This document shows, in pieces, positions 23,101 through 32,500 of a DNA stretch of 64,000 nucleotides. The translations under genes were made by a program, and so were the position numbers. Under the pieces are notes generated by a model. The model was given only the letters and a program-made list of their open reading frames with translations, ran no database searches and had not been told where the DNA came from. Source of the DNA: Mytilus trossulus. Lineage: Eukaryota > Mollusca > Bivalvia > Mytilida > Mytilidae. Positions within the stretch are counted from its first letter, which is position 1. Each line of letters begins with the position of its first letter. The stretch is from assembly GCF_036588685.1 (NCBI RefSeq), contig NC_086382.1, positions 2,269,001 through 2,333,000 on the forward strand. The letters run 5' to 3'.

Positions 23101-25360
23101 TTAAAAATATGTACTTTTATGATTTTCTCCCTTTGAATAATCCACAAACTCTTTATTATTACTTATGCTTCAACACATCAATATTCAATAGTTTATTATA
23201 GTTTATTGTGTTGTTTTCCCCAAGTTACATGGTGTTGGAATTTGTTGTTCCATAGAAAGGTGTTGCCGTTAACATTGGAATACGGGTTCCCGGTACATTA
23301 CAGCATATGCGATATGGGAACCAGATGATTTTTTTGTATAGACTTTATTCATAATCTTGTGTAAGAACATAAAATTACAATCATATCTTATGACACCCCT
23401 TGTGTACTGTTTTAGATAGTTTAAAGGTAAACTAGGAGTTACACAACATTTTTGCATTTTCATCGGTCAGATTTCGGTCACTAAAAACATCTGTAAGAAA
23501 AAAAAATATATATTTTCTGTAAACATTGTACTCGTCAGAATTAAATAGATTCTCGGAATCTTAAGGCGGCAAGGGTGTCTATCTCCATCTTGGATTTTGA
23601 AGTAGCAGTAACAATTGGTCTATTTCTTAAATGAAAGTGCAAATGTTGATAATAGTTTGAAATTCATGTGTAAGACTTTTCATGTTGATATAGAAAATAA
23701 TGTGTTTAATCATATTTGACACAAATATTTTGGCTACATTTTAAAAAGAAATGCACATTTTTTTTATTTATTCAATTATTCAACTCTGTCACATATGGGG
23801 TATTAACTTATAGAAAGTATTTTATAATAGAAAGTACTCGGAACAATATTCCCCAATATTCATGCAATAACACTATAATATCTATTTTAATATGTAGCCA
23901 AAAAACAAGTCCGGTGGCTTAATTTGGTTTGCTTTTCTTATCTGAAAGCATGTTTTAAAGCTATCTTCTTACAATTTCTATTGAAAGTCTATGGTGTAGT
24001 TTGAAACGATAATTTTCTTTGGACGTTGACAAAAAATTTGAGGTGTTAGATTCCACATTCTACCAGACCGTAATTAAGAAAGCCACCATTTTGAATTCCG
24101 ATTTTTTTTTGGGGTATGTAATTTCTAAAAAATATAAACAAGATAGTTACATTTTGAGCCTCAAGTCTTCTTTTTGTCTATATTAAAATCATTCTGAAGC
24201 GTACGAAAAGTAAAAATACGTTAAGTATACATGTTTGACATCCAGAGAATACATATGACGTCAAATTGTTTAGATGCTAAAGACGATGCAACAGTTTCGC
24301 GGACTTTTTCATTTATTGCATTTTTAAGCCAAAATATTGATCAAATGAAATTTATTTTAATATGTGGCATTATAATGGAGATAACTGTATTGTAGTTAGA
24401 CTTTGGCCTTCGTAAAACTTGATTTTACTGTCACAAATATCCGCTAACCTATCGCCGTGCTGCGTCGATGAGTAAACTCAACTTGCGACATTTAAATCTA
24501 CGTTTTACGAAGGCCTAGCTTAAAATACAATACAGTTATCTCCTAATTCTATTTTGGATCTTTTTTTACATTTACTTACCAGAATATTCCAACTCTTAAA
24601 TAGCCATCCAAAATATTTCTCTCCCACAAATTGGTTAATAACACAACTACCTGTTGGTACTGTCTCACTTTTTGATAATGCAAATTCCGTTGAGGTGTTG
24701 GAGAGAGGATCCTATTTTGAACAAATGCATTAGATACGTTTTTGCTTTACAAATGTTAACTATTATGAAGTTGGTGAGTAAACTATTAATTTAAATCTTA
24801 TAATGTTTTTTTATTACTAATTCGTTCCATTTCATTCATAAATGCACCCCATAGGTGACTGGATAATAAAATGTGGTCACTTTGATTTGCGTCTAACCGA
24901 CATTAAAACCGTAGTATAAGTTTTGCATGAGTTTCGTTGTGCGGGATATAAAAGTACGCAAACACGATCATTCATAATGAATAGTTTAAACAGATGCATG
25001 TTGTAAATAGAATGCAAGGCTATCAGCATGTTGACAACCATTGCAACAACTAAAAGAAAGTATATGGCCTGTAAAAATGCAAAATGTATGTCCCTATTCA
25101 AATATACTCTCATTTTCAAGTGATGGTCCAAATTTCCCCAACCTTCGTCACGGAAAGCCCCGATTACATGGCCTACTTATTGGTTTTTTTCTGCTGTAAA
25201 AAGGTGTCGTTAGAAATATATGAAATACGTTGAGCTACCAGAAACTATTAATCAATCATTAATAGATGTTGTCTTAATGTTGTAACTGAATAATTCGTGT
25301 TTATTTGCTTACATTATCACCAACAGCCTCGTTGAAATGGTTATCAATAGTGTTTTCCAT
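16924..25360 (-). CDS. Tandem-exon acidic repeat protein (gene model, unknown family)
   Basis: Model of about 532 residues from 12 exons, all joined in phase 0. In transcription order: 25360-25313 (start), 24711-24580 (unique), 22017-21883 (F), 21541-21422 (E), 21083-20949 (A3), 20612-20481 (D2), 19999-19868 (B2), 19526-19392 (A2), 19044-18913 (D1), 18431-18300 (B1), 17957-17823 (A1) and 17154-16924 (terminal). Repeat exons encode a 44-45 residue unit with consensus GQDHETDDENLGC near the start and KGSGDKNLPQ near the end. It is acidic and hydrophilic, with one cysteine in most copies. Acceptors read pyrimidine-AAG or -GAG and donors GTAAGA or GTAAGAG. I do not recognise the family. No signal peptide is visible in the start exon. 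Open frames in every repeat exon despite many indels in introns suggest past or present coding selection. Conventional ATG-to-stop frames here mostly read through introns or run in the wrong frame, so a frame-based annotation would miss this gene. Confidence 0.55.
17823..17957 (-). CDS. Repeat exon A1 (45 aa)
   Basis: Acceptor TTTAAG then IGQDRETDDENLGCRSLTNH and onward to MPQPVKY, donor GTAAGA. 135 bases, phase 0-0, open. The cysteine is present. Confidence 0.55.
18300..18431 (-). CDS. Repeat exon B1 (44 aa)
   Basis: Acceptor TTTAAG then SGQDHEKDDENLGYSGFTNQ and onward to NFPQVND, donor GTAAGAG. 132 bases, phase 0-0. The conserved cysteine is replaced by tyrosine. Confidence 0.55.
18755..18785 (-). 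pseudogene. Exon scrap between B1 and D1
   Basis: Only the 3' edge of a repeat exon survives (CCAGTCAAAGAT), and its donor is mutated from GTAAGAG to GAAAGAG. The same scrap recurs at about 20320-20345 and, further decayed, at about 22344-22366. Confidence 0.5.
18913..19044 (-). CDS. Repeat exon D1 (44 aa)
   Basis: Acceptor TTTAAAG then IGQDHETDDENPGCSGLTNP and onward to KNLPQVKN, donor GTAAGAG. 132 bases, phase 0-0, open. Confidence 0.55.
19392..19526 (-). CDS. Repeat exon A2 (45 aa)
   Basis: Acceptor TTTGAG then IVQDRETDDENLGFRSLTNH, ending MPQPVKD, donor GTAAGAA. 135 bases, phase 0-0. Phenylalanine replaces the cysteine. Confidence 0.55.
19868..19999 (-). CDS. Repeat exon B2 (44 aa)
   Basis: Nearly identical to B1, with one visible replacement (VDP for VEP). 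Open, phase 0-0, donor GTAAGAG. The tyrosine at the cysteine position is shared with B1. Confidence 0.55.
20481..20612 (-). CDS. Repeat exon D2 (44 aa)
   Basis: Nearly identical to D1 (TNS for TNP). Open, phase 0-0, acceptor TTTAAAG, donor GTAAGAG. Confidence 0.55.
20949..21083 (-). CDS. Repeat exon A3 (45 aa)
   Basis: Starts IVQDRETDDENLGCRSL and ends MPQPVKD. Open, phase 0-0, donor GTAAGAA. It retains the cysteine lost in A2. Confidence 0.55.
21422..21541 (-). CDS. Divergent repeat exon E (40 aa)
   Basis: The acceptor CTAAG precedes IEKYGTTHDMNLGCSGST, and the exon continues to LPLSVEDLS. The usual donor position is mutated, but a new GT six bases on (GTAAAT) keeps phase 0. The unit has lost a few central residues. 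It could be a shifted functional exon or a decaying one. Confidence 0.4.
21883..22017 (-). CDS. Repeat exon F (45 aa)
   Basis: Acceptor TTTTTTAAG then RRRGHETDDKNHGCSAFMKQ, ending LPQALKD, donor GTAAAA. 135 bases, phase 0-0, open. It is the most basic copy at its start (RRR). Confidence 0.5.
22507..22975 (-). pseudogene. Two broken repeat exons at the 5' end of the array
   Basis: 22507-22587 keeps only the 3' half (FTNQRRFDPLNPED.. to LPQVKD), and its donor GT has become GG. A second scrap at about 22830-22910 retains REDTILTKGSGDKKLP with its donor changed to ATAAGAG. Neither can splice normally. Confidence 0.55.
22990..24376 (-). other. Large putative intron of the tandem-exon gene
   Basis: No exon compatible with phase 0 is evident. 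A good acceptor (TTTCTTACAG near 23490) leads into a frame that stops after seven codons in phase 0, so I leave it out of the model. Confidence 0.3.
24377..24543. mobile_element. 167-base MITE with TAAT target duplication
   Basis: The ends are inverted copies of GGAGATAACTGTATTGTA, followed after a short gap by a second inverted block (GGCCTTCGTAAAAC). The element is flanked on both sides by TAAT (24373-24376 and 24544-24547). It lies in a predicted intron of the tandem-exon gene. The superfamily is not determinable from this alone. Confidence 0.8.
24580..24711 (-). CDS. Unique 5' exon of the tandem-exon gene (44 aa)
   Basis: The acceptor AAAATAG precedes 132 open bases in phase 0, starting DPLSNTSTEFALSKS and ending YFGWLFKSWNIL, with a consensus donor GTAAGT. 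Same length and phase as the repeat exons but no sequence similarity to them. It includes one cysteine and an aromatic-rich C-terminal half. Confidence 0.4.
24877..25068 (-). CDS. Alternative second exon with a membrane segment
   Basis: A strong acceptor (TTTTTACAG) leads in phase 0 into AIYFLLVVAMVVNMLIALHS, a convincing transmembrane helix, then 43 more residues and a stop. Spliced to the start exon it would give a 79-residue membrane protein. However, part of it aligns with intron sequence that follows the repeat exons elsewhere in the array, so it may be spurious. I see no consensus donor that would link it to the rest of the gene. Confidence 0.25.
   Translation of the reverse strand, partial: AIYFLLVVAMVVNMLIALHSIYNMHLFKLFIMNDRVCVLLYPAQRNSCKTYTTVLMSVRRKSK
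25313..25360 (-). CDS. Start exon of the tandem-exon gene (16 aa)
   Basis: ATG in a favourable context (AAAAATGG) begins MENTIDNHFNEAVGDN and ends in phase 0 at donor GTAAGC. The upstream TTATTATACAG gives a possible acceptor for a 5'-UTR exon. The acidic peptide style fits the array downstream, but the link is inferred from phase and position. Confidence 0.4.
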
Positions 25361-25489
25361 TTTTCTTCTTTATTCTTCAACTGTATAATAATTCAACCAG
25401 ATATTATAATATGCTAATTGTCGCCTTGTGGATTCAGTAGAATGTGTCCCCGTGCCTGTAGTGTATGCCCTTATATTTTTACAGTTAGG

Positions 25490-25622
25490 GGTTTTTTGCT
25501 TGTGAGAGAGATGTCTACTTATTCTATTATCATGATTAATGATCTATGTCTTATACTGTTCTGTGTCATTTTGGTCTTTTGTGGATAGTTGTCTCATTGG
25601 CAATCATACCACATCTTCTTTT
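25490..25622 (+). repeat. R2 3'-end fragment
   Basis: Ends with 'gttgtctcattggcaatcat' and 'accacatcttctttttta'. Confidence 0.7.
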
Positions 25623-26494
25623 TTATATTTTAAACGCTTCAGGGATGTACCCGGGGTAATATATTGTTTACATGTATATCAGTGTAAGAATAATTAGAAT
25701 GTGTACGGTACTGTCTCATCACGATTTACCTGTTAGTAAGCCACAAATAAGCGAATTGAAATAAGTGACATCCACAAAGAGTGCAGGGAATCAGGGAGTA
25801 TATGTTTGCATTGACGTGACGTAAATCCCAGTTTTTGGTTTCTTGTTAGTCTTTTCATTGCAGTGTATCATTTTATTTTTTTCGCCTTTTATTGTGGTTT
25901 CTGTTCCCCAAAATGGTATGTCTTCTTTTTCAATCACGATAATGTAATGTAAACATGAAAAAAGAGTAGTATTGGTAGAAACCATTGTTGTTTTTTGGTA
26001 TTTAACAAACGGTTGATTGGTGAGTATACCGTGTTTCTTCTCAATAATCTTCTTCACTAAATTCAGATTTGCCTGAATGGTTTAGCAAACACAGTACGAG
26101 ATTCTCATCATGTCGATGAATCCGGCCTCCTTTTTGTCATTTAACTTTTAAACTATGATTAATTACTAACAACAGTATTGCAAGCAAATAGTAAGTTATG
26201 ACCATTAGTTTAATATTTTTGTTGTGCAACACATTAAAATTAAATCAATTACAGAATATACGGACCAAAATGTCGTGTATATCTTATTAAGATATGTAAG
26301 CCTAAATTACGTTACCTTAACTTTCAACGTATTTAAGCGAATGAGGAAAAGTTTAAACTAAAATGATATATGACATGACTTTTTTTATATAAATAGTAAC
26401 TTCTATTTTGAACTACTAAGAAACGAAAGCAAAAGTTCATTTGTCAGTTTTCCATTTTCCGTAAATATTTTCCTTGTTATGTTGTACTGTTATA
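25623..26494. other. Non-coding region upstream of the tandem-exon gene
   Basis: No exon or repeat hallmark seen. A minus frame (25791-26057) has no splice or domain support. Confidence 0.35.
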
Positions 26495-26850
26495 CCACTG
26501 TCCCAGGCTAGGGGGAGGGTTGGGATCCCGCTGACATGTTTAACCCCGCCACATTCTGTATGTATGTGCCTGTCACAAGTCAAGAGCCTGTAATTCAGTG
26601 TTTTTGTTTGTTTATGTGTTAAATATTTGTTTTTCGTTAATTTTTTATACACAAATTAAGCCGTTAGTTATCACATTTGAATTGTTGTACATTGTCTGTT
26701 CCGGGCCTTTTATAGCTGACTATGTGGTATAGGCTTTTCTCGTTGTTGAAGGCCGTACAGTGACTTATAGATGTTAGTTTCTGTGTCATTTTGGTCTCTT
26801 GTGAAGAGTTGTCTCATTAGCAATCATACCACATCTTCTTTTTTATATTC
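26495..26850 (+). repeat. R2 repeat, near complete
   Basis: The blocks 'taggggga-gggttgggatcc', 'atgtgcctgtcacaagtcaa', 'ccttttatagctgactatg', 'gttgaaggccgtac' and 'gttgtctcattagcaatcat' all occur in order. This is the best copy for defining the family. Confidence 0.85.
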
Positions 26851-27470
26851 ATACAATTTTAACTAAATTGCACTGATGGAAATATATGTTTCAATTTAAT
26901 TACATAATTATGTAATCCATGACAAAAAAAAATGTGAATCTTTATGAACGTCTCAATGTGATCTACCTGGAAGTAAATTGATATAAATAAATTTTAATAT
27001 TCCTACAATAATGAAAATTATAAATAAACATGGAAAATCTAAATCTTTTAATAGATCGATTGGAATGTGATTAGTCGAAATGACCTTGAATTTTTAACTA
27101 GGACATACCAAACGTTTCTTTCTTGTGAAATAGCTATAACATGTATAAAGAAAATACGTGTTTAAAAAAGATGTGTATCATTATAAGTGGTTTCATGTGA
27201 TTTATTTGGAAGTCAAATTGTTATAAATAACCATTCCTACAATGCTTAAAACTATAATTAAACATGGAAAATTCTAAATCTGTTAATAGATCGATTGAAA
27301 TGTGTATAGTCTAAACTACATTGAATCCCGTAACTAAGACATACTCAAAATTAAATGTTACCATAGTAATCAGTTATTCGAATTCGATTAAAGTGTATAC
27401 TTTCATTTTTCATGTAGCTCTTTTTTAATTGGATGATAATGTACTTTTATATGTTATTTGTCGATTTTAT

Positions 27471-27507
27471 CACACCCCCCCCCCCTACCACCACCACCAC
27501 CACCATT
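27471..27507. repeat. Microsatellite (C)n followed by (CCA)n
   Basis: A run of C's followed by about six CCA/CAC triplets. Simple sequence only. Confidence 0.9.
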
Positions 27508-27959
27508 TTAGGGATTCAATTTGCAATATCTTTGTTGTTTATTCCAAATCTGACATGACAGGGAAAATATCTAAAACAAATGTCAATTAATAGGGGTAGT
27601 CAGGAAGGATTTGCTCAGATGAATGCCATACAAAACATAAGCTATTTTTCAGCACAAAGTACAGATAATATAATAGAAAGAATCTTGAAATACTAGTGCG
27701 TGCAAAACTTTGGAAAATAAATACTAAAGAAAAATAAAACGTCCAATTTTAACTTTGGTATATCTTGTTTGCTTATTGACCACCGCTGACTCCTATTGTA
27801 AATTATATCATTATCTAATTTCAATATTGAAAGAGAATGTAAATACCTTTTTATCATTGGTTATGTTTTCTCAGTGTGTACTTATTTTTTAAACAACCGA
27901 CATTCCGAAGATAAATTTTTCGTTCTAATCTTTATAATGTCGAAAGGTTCTTATATTAA

Positions 27960-28130
27960 AAAGTCAAAGGGGAGGCGAAAGATACAAAAGGGACATTCAA
28001 ACTAAAAAATCTCAAATAAACTGACAACGCCACATGGCTTAAATAAACACAAACAGACAAACAGACAAATAACAAACACCATATAGAAAAAAACAAAGAC
28101 TGAGCAACAAGAAGCACATAAAACACTGTT
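27960..28130 (+). repeat. R3 repeat
   Basis: 'gaggcgaaagatacaaaagg', 'aactgacaacgccacatggc' and 'cagacaaacagacaaat' identify it. It is absent from the equivalent place in copy 2, where another R3 copy lies at 34570. Confidence 0.75.
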
Positions 28131-28394
28131 GGTATCTTATAAGCTTAACTAGCAGAAGAAACTTACAAAATTCCAAACAAAGTTCGATGCACTTTTTTGT
28201 ATTTACCCTCGCCAGGAACGCTATAAGGCGAATGCAGGAAAGTCAAAGTATGAGAAGTTAAACAGTAGAAGAACTATATCACAAAAAGGATTAAAAAATT
28301 ATATATAAATCCATCTGAGGACCACTTTGACAGACGAATTTGCAACTTAATTAAATGGATGGTGTAAACATAGAGAACACGTATGAGGAATAGA

Positions 28395-28475
28395 AAAAAG
28401 TAAAATCACAAAAATACTCCTTAAAAAACTCAGAGGAAAATCAATTTGGAAAGTCCATAATCACATGGCAAAATC
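28395..28475 (+). repeat. R4 fragment, copy-1-specific insertion
   Basis: It sits between 'cgtatgaggaatag' and 'atatatactacat', which are contiguous in copy 2 (about 34,890-34,920). The segmental duplication therefore shows the empty site. Confidence 0.7.
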
Positions 28476-29129
28476 AAAAAACAAATATATACTACATGAT
28501 AAATAATGAAGACACGAAAACAACAATAAAAGCGCATTTTTTTTATTGTTTTTTTGACTATTTTGTATTCATTTGCTGTTTTTTTGGGTCATGGATTGAT
28601 ACCCAAAATCCTTTTTTTTTTATTACAGTAGCCTAGAAAAGATCTGTGTCCAAGGCATTATCAATCAGCATTAACAATATGTCTAGCGTAATAAAACCGT
28701 ATTCATGAACTAGTAAAATTGTTAACTAGTATTGCAATGTGACATTCCGATCGTTTATTCAGTAATATAGACTTAAATAAAAGTCCTATGTCTATTCAAC
28801 ATTGAATTTAAAAATGAAAACGCTTTTCAACGATTGATTGCTGACAAATCTGTAAATTGTATTTGTTCTCAATCATTTCGAAAAAAAATTAACAGTTTAT
28901 TTGTTATATTTATAACTTGAGTTCAAACTTGTGTATCGTTTCTTTTGTTGACTAGTATATAATTATAGGGTATCAAATATCCTTGTAAACATAAGGGTAT
29001 AACTGGCATATTTTCTTCGGGTAAAATTGTCTTAAACATCAAACCATCAAAGTCATCAAATACATTTAAAACAAATAATATTATAGTTAAAGTATACATT
29101 TTGATTGTGTTATAAGTACTTACATTTTT

Positions 29130-29234
29130 ACTTACGGTAATAATGTGAAATGACTTTTGCATATACTGCGTACAAGCCAGATTACCTCATATACTATATT
29201 TGCATTATTATTGATTTTAACTGAATTGCATTGG
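29130..29234 (-). promoter_or_regulatory. Conserved promoter-like block with first-exon donor (copy 1)
   Basis: On the minus strand a CCAAT box (29234-29230) is followed about 30 bases on by a TATA-like ATATAGTATATGAGG, then TTGTACGCAGTATATGCAAAAG and a consensus donor GTAAGT (29135-29130). The same order is preserved in copy 2 at 36777-36882 while the surroundings have diverged. This looks like a promoter and 5'-UTR exon. I cannot find the coding exon it would serve. Confidence 0.35.
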
Positions 29235-30324
29235 TATTATATACAAAACCGAAACCAAAATGAGAATCATTTCCAAAAATCAATTACAAACTTAATACAG
29301 CTAACCACGAATCTATAACAGGATCAATACAGAAAAGGCCAGTTCAAAATACTGTTATCAAACGATTTATTTTTTCGAGTGAACAAATAGTACGAATCTT
29401 AACGCTAGGAAAATACAGGAAACTTTTCGCATTCCATTGGATTTTTGGTCAACATTGTCAACTGAAATTTCTGATTTCTCATCGAAGTACTTATCTTTAT
29501 GCTATTACAATTCATTTCATCTATCAAATGTAAAGTAGCTGGGAAGAATAAATCAGACAGTATAACTATTCCTACTCTTTGTGTTGTCTGCGTTCTTATG
29601 ATTGATTAACGGAAATGAAACAGTGATAATAATCGAAAGTCGTACTCGAAAAGTCTCATTTAATCGATGTCCCGTTTTATCTGTTCATAATGCATGGCCA
29701 TGATTTCGTTATGCACGGGTGTGATTTCGTAAGTAATTACTGAGATTTCATAATGACTGGCTGTGGTAATTTCTCCGTTCATAATGACCAGTTGTCGAAA
29801 TTTTCCTTTCATAAAACATTGACATTTGTATACATATTGTAGTAAGTTGGTTGATAATACTTTATATATTTCAAAATCAGTTTAGATATATACTTGTTAA
29901 TTGCAAAATAGTTATCTACAACTTTTTCAGTGCAGCTACATGTACTTTTTTTATAATATTATATGAGCATCGTCATTCAAAGTAAAAAGGTGCATCACAT
30001 TACATTCATTTCATATCATGAATCACTTTTCTGTGTTGTCCTTTCAAAATAGAAGTTGCTGAATATGTTATGCATATACAACTTTTCAATTCATTTACAA
30101 TCGAATATAAATATATTGTTTTATTATACAAAAGAAAGCATAATGTATGATATTTTTTTAACTTTTGTAATATTTATTTATATTTTTATTTTTTATCAAT
30201 ATCTACATGTACATATGACAATATTATTTGTTCGTATATGAAATACTTAAAAGTATGAAAAGAGATTCCTTAAATAATACTTCATGGTTCATGGTTTAAT
30301 GCATTATAATTATTATAAATTAAG

Positions 30325-31225
30325 GAATGTATCTCCCTCATGCAAAGCTCTGATTCCTTTCACGAATTTGACAATACTTTTTGGACCTTTTGGATTCTAG
30401 ATTTATCTTTTATATAAGCTTTGGATTTCAAATATTTTGGCCACGAGCATCACTGAAGAGACATGTTTTGTCGAAATGCGCATCTGGTGCAACACAATTG
30501 GTACCGTTGATTTTATTATTACCACTGGGTCGATGCCTCTGCTGGTGGACTATTAGTCCCCGAGGGTTTCACCGGCCCAGTAGCCAGTACTTCGGTACTG
30601 GCATGAAAATACGGATTTATTGTGTTATTAAAATTTGCTGTTACAAAATTTTATAAATTATTATATATTAAGGAATGTATCTCCCTCACGCAAAGCTCTG
30701 ATTCTTTTCACGAATTTGAGAATACTTTTTGGACCTTTTGGAATCTAGCTCTTCATCTTTTATATAAGCTTTGGATTTCAAATATTTTGGCCACAAGCAT
30801 CACTGAAGAGACATGTTTTGTCGAAATGCGCATCTGGTGCAACAAAATTGGTACCGTTGATTTTATTATTACCACTGGGTCGATGCCTCTGCTGGTGGAC
30901 TATTAGTCCCCGAGGGTATCACCAGCCCAGTAGCCAGTACTTCGGTACTGGCATGAAAATACGGATTTATTGTGTTATTAAAATTTGCTGTTACAAAATT
31001 TTATAAATTATTATAAATTAAGGAATGTATCTCCCTCATGCAAAGCTCTGATTCCTTTCACGAATTTGACAATACGTTTTGGACCTTTTGGATTCTAGCT
31101 CTTCATCTTTTATATAAGCTTTGGATTTCAAATATTTTGGCCACGAGCATCACTGAAGAGACATGTTTTGTCGAAATGCGCATCTGGTGCAACAAAATTG
31201 GTACCGTTGATTTTATTATCAGATA
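30325..31225 (+). mobile_element. Three tandem H5 units with hammerhead-like motifs, 350-base period
   Basis: The block 'aaggaatgtatctccctca' recurs at about 30325, 30670 and 31021. Hammerhead-like cores begin at 30453, 30803 and 31153, exactly 350 bases apart: CTGAAGA, stem II GACA-TGTTT-TGTC, GAAA, stem III ATGC-GCATCTG-GTGC. The base before the cleavage position is C rather than the required U, so these are probably inactive or diverged. Structured modules lie between units (30521-30602 and 30871-30952), each with a perfect GCCAGTAC/GTACTGGC stem closed by TTCG. Confidence 0.75.
30453..30491 (+). ncRNA. Hammerhead-like motif (H5 type), first of three
   Basis: Compared with family H, stem II changed on both sides (GTCT/AGAC to GACA/TGTC) and still pairs. 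Base 7 of the core is A, which hammerheads tolerate. The A-U pair next to the cleavage site is lost (A-C). Identical motifs lie at 30803-30841 and 31153-31191. Confidence 0.5.
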
Positions 31226-31267
31226 AGTGAATGTTTTATCAATACAAATTACATAGAAACGAACTAT

Positions 31268-31560
31268 AAGATAAAAACAAAGGTTTCTGGTTCGATCCCC
31301 CACCCCCACAATGGGAGGAAAATTTCAGGTACTGACATTCGGCTCTTCCTTGACACCATTTGCGAGTATGGTCTTGAGGTAACTATGATGAAGGGGATGA
31401 TTAATGGCTGACCCGTGTTAAGAGAGAGCCATATTTTTTGCACTTAATTAAAACTCTTGAAGATTTCGAAGAAGAGCAGTCTGATTCCGCTACAAGGCAG
31501 CATTTGCAGAGTGGAAAGGGATTAACATAAGTTTGTAAATACGTATGAAAAACGCAGCCA
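31268..31560 (+). mobile_element. 5'-truncated tRNA-derived SINE
   Basis: A B-box (TGGTTCGATCCCC, near 31282) is followed by a conserved-looking body with 'caatgggaggaaaatttcag', 'cgagtatggtcttgagg' and 'ggctgacccgtgttaagaga'. No A-box is found upstream, so the tRNA head is truncated. I assign SINE status from the B-box plus body layout. The family name is not certain. Confidence 0.5.
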
Positions 31561-31954
31561 AATTTGGATTAATTGAATTTTATGTTGCCTTAATAAAAAT
31601 ATAGACAGTATATATAGATTTTTAAATCATGATAAAAAAATCTGGATAGCATTCGTTGAAATTGCACATATGCATATGCAAAGGTTACGGTTAAACTGGC
31701 ATAATATTTCATGGTAAAATTTTTGTCAACATCAAAAGTCATCAAATATTGAAAAACCTATAATATGTAATATAATATAAATATTACAATCATTTTATAA
31801 GAAATTATATGTTATTTAAAGTTAACATCTACAATTGATTTGGTATTTACAGTTCAGCAAACAAAATATTTACGAAAGACATATGCAATATACATGTAAT
31901 ACAGTGTTTGTTGTCCTGATTTTTAGCATCATCACTTAGAAAAGTATATATAAA

Positions 31955-32270
31955 AAAGAAGATGTGCTATGATTACAAATGAGACCACTGTCTGCAAGAT
32001 ACCAAAATGACACAGATATTACGAGCTATAGGTAACTGTACGGTCTTCAACAATGATCAAAGCCCATACCGCATAGTAAGCTATAAAAGGCCCCGCTATG
32101 ACAATGTAAAACAATTTAAACGAGAAAACTAACAGCCTTACTTGAATAAAAAAAAAATGAACGAAAAACAAATATGTAACACAAAAACAAACGACAACCA
32201 CTGAATTACAGGCTCCTGACTTGGGACAGGCACATACATAAATAATGTGGCGGGGTTAAATAAATCTGTT
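31955..32270 (-). repeat. R2 repeat, minus orientation, near complete
   Basis: All R2 blocks occur in reverse order, from 'atgtgctatgattacaaatg' to 'cttgggacaggcacataca' and 'tggcggggttaaa'. Confidence 0.85.
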
Positions 32271-32334
32271 TGTTTTGAACACGCATCGTTGTCAATATAA
32301 TGGAACTTGATACAACTGTCTTACAAGTGAGAGG

Positions 32335-32500
32335 TTAAGCTAGCTATTATACCAGGTTCAATCTACCACTGTCTACATAAGAAAATGTCTGTACCAAGTC
32401 AGGAAGATGACAGTTGTTATCCATTCGTTTGATGATTTGAACATTCCGTTTTGAATTTTCATCGGAGTTCAGTATTTTTGTGACTACTTTTTAGAAAGGT
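32335..32500 (-). repeat. R4 repeat, reverse orientation
   Basis: It carries 'gtctgtaccaagtcaggaag', 'atgacagttgttatcc' and 'ggagttcagtatttttgtga'. Confidence 0.8.

Larger units (their letters stand above)
26865..31930. repeat. Tandem segmental duplication, copy 1
   Basis: Blocks at 26865-27120, 27160-27200, 27640-27960, 28320-28510, 28630-28800, 28965-29240, 29885-30280 and 31610-31930 recur in the same order and orientation in copy 2. Insertions unique to this copy are the R4 piece at 28395, the H5 array at 30325 and probably the SINE at 31268. Confidence 0.8.

Noticed and set aside
23269-23463. 64-codon minus-strand frame next to a strong acceptor at about 23490
   Set aside because: From that acceptor, phase 0 stops after seven codons and the other phases do not match the neighbouring exons.
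25791-26057. 88-codon minus-strand frame upstream of the tandem-exon gene
   Set aside because: It does not join the start exon in a compatible phase and contains no recognisable motif.
28923-29162. Minus-strand frame with a signal-peptide-like start (MYTLTIILFVLNVF)
   Set aside because: The homologous segment in the duplicate copy (36.6 kb) lacks the ATG and is frameshifted, so the frame is not conserved.
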